Assembly (NCBI RefSeq): GCF_905397395.1
Contig: NZ_CAJPVH010000054.1
Coordinates: 1-35,290, forward strand
Direction: 5' to 3'
Source: Cupriavidus campinensis
GTDB taxonomy: Bacteria; Pseudomonadota; Gammaproteobacteria; Burkholderiales; Burkholderiaceae
DNA length: 35,290 nt
Every line of letters starts with the position of its first letter. The stretch's first letter is position 1. Below are positions 32,397 through 35,290 of the stretch, one piece after another. The notes under the pieces were generated by a model, which saw only the letters and a list, made by a program, of their open reading frames with translations, made no database searches and had not been told where the DNA came from. A program made the translations under genes and the position numbers.

Positions 32397-33314
32397 TCAG
32401 GCGCACAGCGCGGGTGCCGCACCGCGCAGGTATTCGGTGAAGGCGAGCAGCCCCTGGGTCGGAAATTTGTCCTGATGCACGACAAGCTGCAGCGGCCGGA
32501 TCACGCGCGGCAGGCCGGCGCGCAGCGGCACCAGCGCGCCGCGAGCGATTTCATCGCCGACGACATGCAGTGACAGGCAGCTGACGCCAAATCCGCTCAT
32601 CACGGCGCGCTTGATGGCTTCGGTGTTGCCCAGCTCCAGCGCAAAGCGCAGCGTCCCCAAGGCGGGCACGAGGCGGGATTCGATGATCTCGCGTGTGCCC
32701 GAACCCGGCTCGCGCACGATCCAGTCGGCATCGCGCAGCATGTCGTGCAGCAACTCGGGCTGATCGGCGGCCATCGCCAGCGGATGCGTCGGCCCCACGA
32801 TCACCACCATCTCGTCATCGCACCAGTGCATGCTGCGTAAGTCACGCTCGTGGCAGGTACCTTCGATCAGGCCGATATCGGCCTCGAACTTGAGGAGTGC
32901 CTGCAGCACGTCCTGCGTATTGCCGATACGCATGTCCAGCTCGCACGGCCCGGTCTGCGCATTGCGAAAGCCGGCCAGCAGGGCAGGGAGAATATAGCTG
33001 CCGATGGTGTTGCTCGCTGCGATGCGCAGTTGCACGCCACCCTCCGAGGCAAATCGCTCGAGTTCGTGCGCCTGGTCGAGCAGCGACAGCGCGCGCGGGA
33101 AGAATTGCCGCCCGGTTTCGTTGATGCTCAGGCGGCGCGCCACGCGGTCGAATAATGGGCCGTTCAGCGCACGTTCCAGTTCTGCCAGCGATGCGCTGAC
33201 CGCCGATTGAGACATCGCGAGCGACTCAGCGGCGGCCGTGGTGCTCCCATGCTGGGCCACGGCCACGAAGACCTGCAACTGGCGCAGGGTAAGACGGAGC
33301 GGGCGCTGGTCCAT
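32397..33314 (-). CDS. yeiE: LysR-family regulator, YeiE type
   Basis: DNA-binding transcription factor with the LysR layout. The 305-residue protein has an N-terminal winged helix-turn-helix (about 8-65, with LTLRQLQVFVAVAQHGSTT and SQSAVSASLAELERAL) and a two-lobe effector domain. The N-terminal half reads very much like E. coli YeiE, and the divergent neighbour is yeiH, the usual partner. In E. coli YeiE has been tied to iron and sulfite homeostasis; the role here is not shown. It probably controls yeiH and itself from the 96-base gap. CysB- or CbbR-type names are less likely. Confidence 0.88.
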   Translation of the reverse strand: MDQRPLRLTLRQLQVFVAVAQHGSTTAAAESLAMSQSAVSASLAELERALNGPLFDRVARRLSINETGRQFFPRALSLLDQAHELERFASEGGVQLRIAASNTIGSYILPALLAGFRNAQTGPCELDMRIGNTQDVLQALLKFEADIGLIEGTCHERDLRSMHWCDDEMVVIVGPTHPLAMAADQPELLHDMLRDADWIVREPGSGTREIIESRLVPALGTLRFALELGNTEAIKRAVMSGFGVSCLSLHVVGDEIARGALVPLRAGLPRVIRPLQLVVHQDKFPTQGLLAFTEYLRGAAPALCA

Positions 33315-33318
33315 GGTG

Positions 33319-33351
33319 TTATCGATAATTACGGTAAGTCATAACGATATT
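33319..33351. promoter_or_regulatory. Probable YeiE operator in the yeiE-yeiH gap
   Basis: Perfect palindrome TTATCGATAA (33319-33328) and, 12 bases on, the related ATAACGATAT (33341-33350), both AT-rich in a GC-rich region between the divergent genes. Two similar half-sites at such spacing suit a LysR tetramer. No clean -35/-10 pair for yeiH is visible. Confidence 0.5.
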
Positions 33352-33410
33352 ACCCGTTTTACTGGTCAAGGCGGCGTGGGTACGCTTCACGCAATCCCTA
33401 GAAGATTGCC

Positions 33411-34493
33411 ATGTCCACAACCCCTGCCACTCCCCTCGCACTCGCCCCAACGGGTTTCACCCTGTGGCGTATCCGTCTCGTTACCCTGCTGCCGCTGGGC
33501 GCCATTGCCGGGCTGGCGCTGGTGCTGGCCGACCATCCGGCCGTATCGCAATACGGGCTGTCCGCGTTGACGCTGGCCATGTGTGCCGGCATGGTCGCGG
33601 CCAATACGATGCCCAAGCACTGGCTTACGCCCCTGGCGCCGGGCATGCAGTTCGCGCGTCATCATCTGCTGCGGCTTGGCGTGGCGCTATATGGTCTGCG
33701 GCTGACGTTCGGGGCCATCGCCGCACTGGGCCTTGGCGGTGTCGTGGTGCCGCTCGTGATGCTGGTGGCCACGCTTCTCTTTGGCACATGGGTGGGGTCG
33801 TCGTTTTTCGGCCTGAGCCGGCGCGAGGCCATCCTGGTGAGCGCAGGCAGTGCCGTATGCGGTGCGGCGGCGGCCATCGCGGTCTCGTCCGTGGTGCGTA
33901 CCGATGACAAGCAGACGGCCGTGGCCGTGGCCACGGTGGTGCTGTTCGGCACGGTCGGCATGCTGCTCTATCCGTGGCTCTACGAACTGGCGACGCAGCA
34001 CTGGCACCTCCCCGTGACGGAGCGCGCGTTTGGTATTTTTACGGGTGCCACGCTGCATGAAGTGGCGCAGGTCATCGCCTCCGGCAAGATGGTGAGCGAT
34101 GCCACCGCCGATGCCGCCGTGGTGGCCAAGATGGTCCGCGTGCTGGCGCTGGGTCCGTTGCTGCTGATCATGGCGCTCTGGCCGCGTGCAAGCGGTGGCG
34201 AAGCGGCCGGTGGTCGTCGCAACTGGCGTGGGCTGCTGAAGTCCGTGCCGTGGTTTGCGCTGGGTTTCGTCGCGGTGATGGCGCTGAATTCGGCAGGCAT
34301 GGTGCCGGGTGAGTGGAAGCCGGGTCTGGTCGCCCTCGACAACTGGCTGCTGGCTTGCGCGATGCTGGCCATCGGACTCCATACCCGAATCGGCGATCTG
34401 CTACGTGCAGGACGCAAGCCGCTAGCGCTCGCCGCAGTGTTGTTTGTGTTCCTGATGGTGGTCGGCGCGCTGCTGTGCGCGTGGCTCGTCTGA
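33411..34493 (+). CDS. yeiH: YeiH/UPF0324 family inner-membrane protein
   Basis: Polytopic membrane protein of the UPF0324 (Cons_hypoth698) family, putative sulfate exporter-like; its substrate is not established. The 360-residue protein has about nine to ten hydrophobic segments, the conserved blocks FARHHLLRLGVALYGLRLT (about 82-100), SAGSAVCGAAAAIAVSS (about 145-161), and FTGATLHEVAQVIASGK (about 210-226). It is divergent from yeiE. Beyond its stop a weak hairpin (AGCGCG/CGCGCT, 34513-34532) lies just before the 3' end of the opposing tRNA-Leu. Confidence 0.92.
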   Translation: MSTTPATPLALAPTGFTLWRIRLVTLLPLGAIAGLALVLADHPAVSQYGLSALTLAMCAGMVAANTMPKHWLTPLAPGMQFARHHLLRLGVALYGLRLTFGAIAALGLGGVVVPLVMLVATLLFGTWVGSSFFGLSRREAILVSAGSAVCGAAAAIAVSSVVRTDDKQTAVAVATVVLFGTVGMLLYPWLYELATQHWHLPVTERAFGIFTGATLHEVAQVIASGKMVSDATADAAVVAKMVRVLALGPLLLIMALWPRASGGEAAGGRRNWRGLLKSVPWFALGFVAVMALNSAGMVPGEWKPGLVALDNWLLACAMLAIGLHTRIGDLLRAGRKPLALAAVLFVFLMVVGALLCAWLV

Positions 34494-34531
34494 GCGCTGC
34501 GCGGGGCGATGTAGCGCGACTTGAAGCGCGC

Positions 34532-34618
34532 TGGTGCGGCCGACGGGACTCGAACCCGTAAGCCCGTATGAGCGGCAGATTTTAAGTCTGCTGAGTCTAC
34601 CAATTTCTCCACGGCCGC
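34532..34618 (-). tRNA. tRNA-Leu (TAA)
   Basis: 87 bases read on the minus strand; acceptor GCGGCCG pairs with CGGCCGC, anticodon TAA (plus-strand 34582-34584) in loop CTTAAAA, a long variable arm typical of tRNA-Leu, T-loop GTTCGAGTC and encoded CCA. Confidence 0.96.
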
Positions 34619-34632
34619 ACGGCAAGCCCGGT

Positions 34633-34661
34633 ATTGTGGTGGCTTCGTCCCCAGGAAGCAA
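34633..34661 (-). promoter_or_regulatory. Possible tRNA-Leu promoter
   Basis: On the minus strand TTGCTT (plus 34656-34661) and CACAAT (plus 34633-34638) are 17 bases apart, 14 bases before the tRNA 5' end. The position suits a tRNA promoter; hexamers are only moderate. Confidence 0.45.
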
Positions 34662-34695
34662 GCCAACACGGGGCACTTCGCCATGTGACGTCCCT

Positions 34696-34710
34696 GTTAC
34701 CGCCGGTAAC
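34696..34710. promoter_or_regulatory. 15-base palindrome upstream of the Pro/Tyr-rich gene
   Basis: GTTACCG-C-CGGTAAC is a perfect palindrome with 7-base arms, 17 bases before a likely -35. It has the look of a regulator operator. I do not recognise the binding protein. Confidence 0.5.
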
Positions 34711-34727
34711 AATGTAGAACCCGCCGT

Positions 34728-34764
34728 TTCACCTCGAAAATCGCGAACCCCTACAATACGGGGT
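34728..34764 (+). promoter_or_regulatory. Possible promoter of the Pro/Tyr-rich gene
   Basis: TTCACC (34728-34733) and TACAAT (34752-34757), 18 bases apart. The -10 lies between ACCCC (34747-34751) and GGGGT (34760-34764), an inverted repeat that might bind a repressor. Confidence 0.45.
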
Positions 34765-34796
34765 ATCAGCTTGACCAAACTCAAAGAGGCACGATC

Positions 34797-35126
34797 ATGA
34801 AACGTTGGTTGTTCGCAGCATTCGGTGTGGCCGCCGCGCTGGCGTCTGGCGCTGCAATGGCACGCGTGAACGTGGACGTGGCGATTGGCATTCCGGGTGT
34901 GGTGGTGGGTGGACCCGCCTACTATGCACCGCCCCCGCCGGTGTACTACGCGCCGCCGGCTCCGGTTTACTACGGCCCGCCGCCCGTCGTGGTGCGCCCG
35001 GCGCCGGTCTACTATGGTCCCCGCTACTACCCGGGTCCGCGCTACTACTACGGCCCGCCGGGATATCGCGGCGGCCATTACCACGGCCATGGTCACGGTC
35101 GAGGCCATGGCCGCTGGCGCGACTAA
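34797..35126 (+). CDS. Secreted Pro/Tyr-rich small protein, function unknown
   Basis: A 109-residue protein that I cannot assign. It has a clear signal peptide (about 1-22, MKRWLF then Ala-rich, likely cut after AAMA), a short hydrophobic stretch (VNVDVAIGIPGVVVGG), then a central region of repeated Tyr-Tyr-x-Pro-Pro units (about 41-89) and a His/Gly/Arg tail (HGHGHGRGHGRWRD). It should be periplasmic or surface-exposed; the His-rich tail could bind metal, which is only inference. AGAGG (about 34784-34788) precedes the ATG. Such proteins are common and poorly characterised in Burkholderiales. Antisense frames here are shadows. Confidence 0.8.
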   Translation: MKRWLFAAFGVAAALASGAAMARVNVDVAIGIPGVVVGGPAYYAPPPPVYYAPPAPVYYGPPPVVVRPAPVYYGPRYYPGPRYYYGPPGYRGGHYHGHGHGRGHGRWRD

Positions 35127-35178
35127 GACGTTTATCGCGGCGGCAATCGTTTATGACGACGTTGAAAGGCGATCGTCG

Positions 35179-35193
35179 GAAAAAGCCCCTTCG
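35179..35193 (+). terminator. Left half of a terminator interrupted by the IS
   Basis: GAAAAAGCCCCTTCG (35179-35193) has the shape of the 5' half of a rho-independent terminator: an A-run, AGCCCC stem and TTCG, a common loop. The complementary GGGGCTTTTT half is absent because the IS end starts at about 35194. It would have ended the Pro/Tyr-rich gene. Inference, as the right flank of the IS is outside the window. Confidence 0.4.
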
Positions 35194-35200
35194 TGAACTG

Positions 35201-35243
35201 CACCCCAAAAGTTGGACACCCATCCAACCTTTGGGGTGTTTTT
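35201..35243 (+). terminator. Hairpin with T-run at the IS left end
   Basis: Near-perfect 16-base arms (35201-35216 and 35223-35238, one mismatch) with a 6-base loop, followed directly by TTTTT (35239-35243) and the OrfA ATG. It would act as a terminator against transcription entering the IS from outside. Confidence 0.65.
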
Positions 35244-35244
35244 C

Positions 35245-35290
35245 ATGGCGAAGTACGATGAGCGGTTCAAGCTCAAGCTGGTAAGGCAGT
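35245..35290 (+). CDS. IS3-family transposase OrfA, first 15 codons
   Basis: The ATG at 35245 gives MAKYDERFKLKLVRQ before the window ends, the typical start of IS150-group OrfA helix-turn-helix proteins (K-Y-x-x-x-F-K-L). OrfA binds the terminal repeats and is normally fused to OrfB by -1 frameshifting. Only the start is visible; no Shine-Dalgarno is clear because the hairpin T-run lies directly upstream. Confidence 0.75.
   Translation, partial: MAKYDERFKLKLVRQ

Larger units (their letters stand above)
35194..35290 (+). mobile_element. Left end of an IS3-family element (IS150-group-like), partial
   Basis: The stretch from about 35194 opens TGAACTGCACCCCAAAAGTT, which resembles the terminal repeats of IS150-group elements, and leads to an OrfA start at 35245. 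The element runs past the window, so its size, right end and target duplication are unknown. The exact left boundary is inferred. Confidence 0.75.

Noticed and set aside
1..35290. CRISPR array, prophage, toxin-antitoxin or defence genes
   Set aside because: I saw no regularly spaced repeats, phage structural genes or recognisable defence proteins; aside from the IS end, the content is core genome.

Overview
The window is a high-GC stretch of chromosomal core genome from a beta-proteobacterium of the order Burkholderiales, most likely Cupriavidus/Ralstonia. The basis is the run yceD-rpmF-plsX-fabHDG-acpP-fabF-rpoE-rseAB-mucD-lepA-lepB-rnc-era-recO-pdxJ-acpS-nagZ, an EF-P with arginine at residue 32 beside its rhamnosyltransferase EarP, and protein sequences that read like that group. 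This assignment comes from recognition, not from a search.

Layout. 1-1684 (minus) is the N-terminal two thirds or so of RNase E (rne), running out of the window, followed by a gene-free 894-nt divergent region with three hairpins in the expected rne leader. Rightward from 2579 come rluC, a HAD phosphatase, a small Rieske protein and the membrane protease SppA. A leftward pair (an RsmI-like methyltransferase and the Maf/YceF pyrophosphatase) faces away from yceD, which has a near-consensus sigma-70 promoter. Then come rpmF with its own terminator, the fatty-acid block plsX-fabH-fabD-fabG-acpP-fabF, the envelope-stress block rpoE-rseA-rseB-mucD, and the long lepA-lepB-DUF4845-rnc-era-recO-pdxJ-acpS-nagZ run, whose tightly overlapping starts and stops point to one transcript. 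A bidirectional terminator separates it from the leftward earP-efp pair. uvrC and pgsA then read rightward.

The last 3.5 kb is more variable: a stable-RNA cluster (two identical tRNA-Gly genes and one tRNA-Cys) with recognisable promoters and terminators, the divergent yeiE-type LysR regulator and yeiH membrane protein, tRNA-Leu(TAA) on the minus strand, a small secreted Pro/Tyr-rich protein, and the left end of an IS3-family (IS150-group-like) insertion sequence that continues past the window.

Functionally the window is mostly housekeeping: RNA processing (RNase E, RNase III), ribosome and translation factors (L32, LepA, Era, EF-P), phospholipid and fatty-acid synthesis (PlsX, Fab enzymes, ACP, AcpS, PgsA), envelope stress and secretion (RpoE system, MucD, LepB, SppA), and DNA repair (RecO, UvrC). 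I see no CRISPR array, prophage, toxin-antitoxin or defence island. The points most worth a second look are small: the IS apparently inserted in the loop of a terminator, unexplained palindromes upstream of rpoE, yeiH and the Pro/Tyr-rich gene, the structured rne leader, and the coupled HAD-Rieske-SppA genes.
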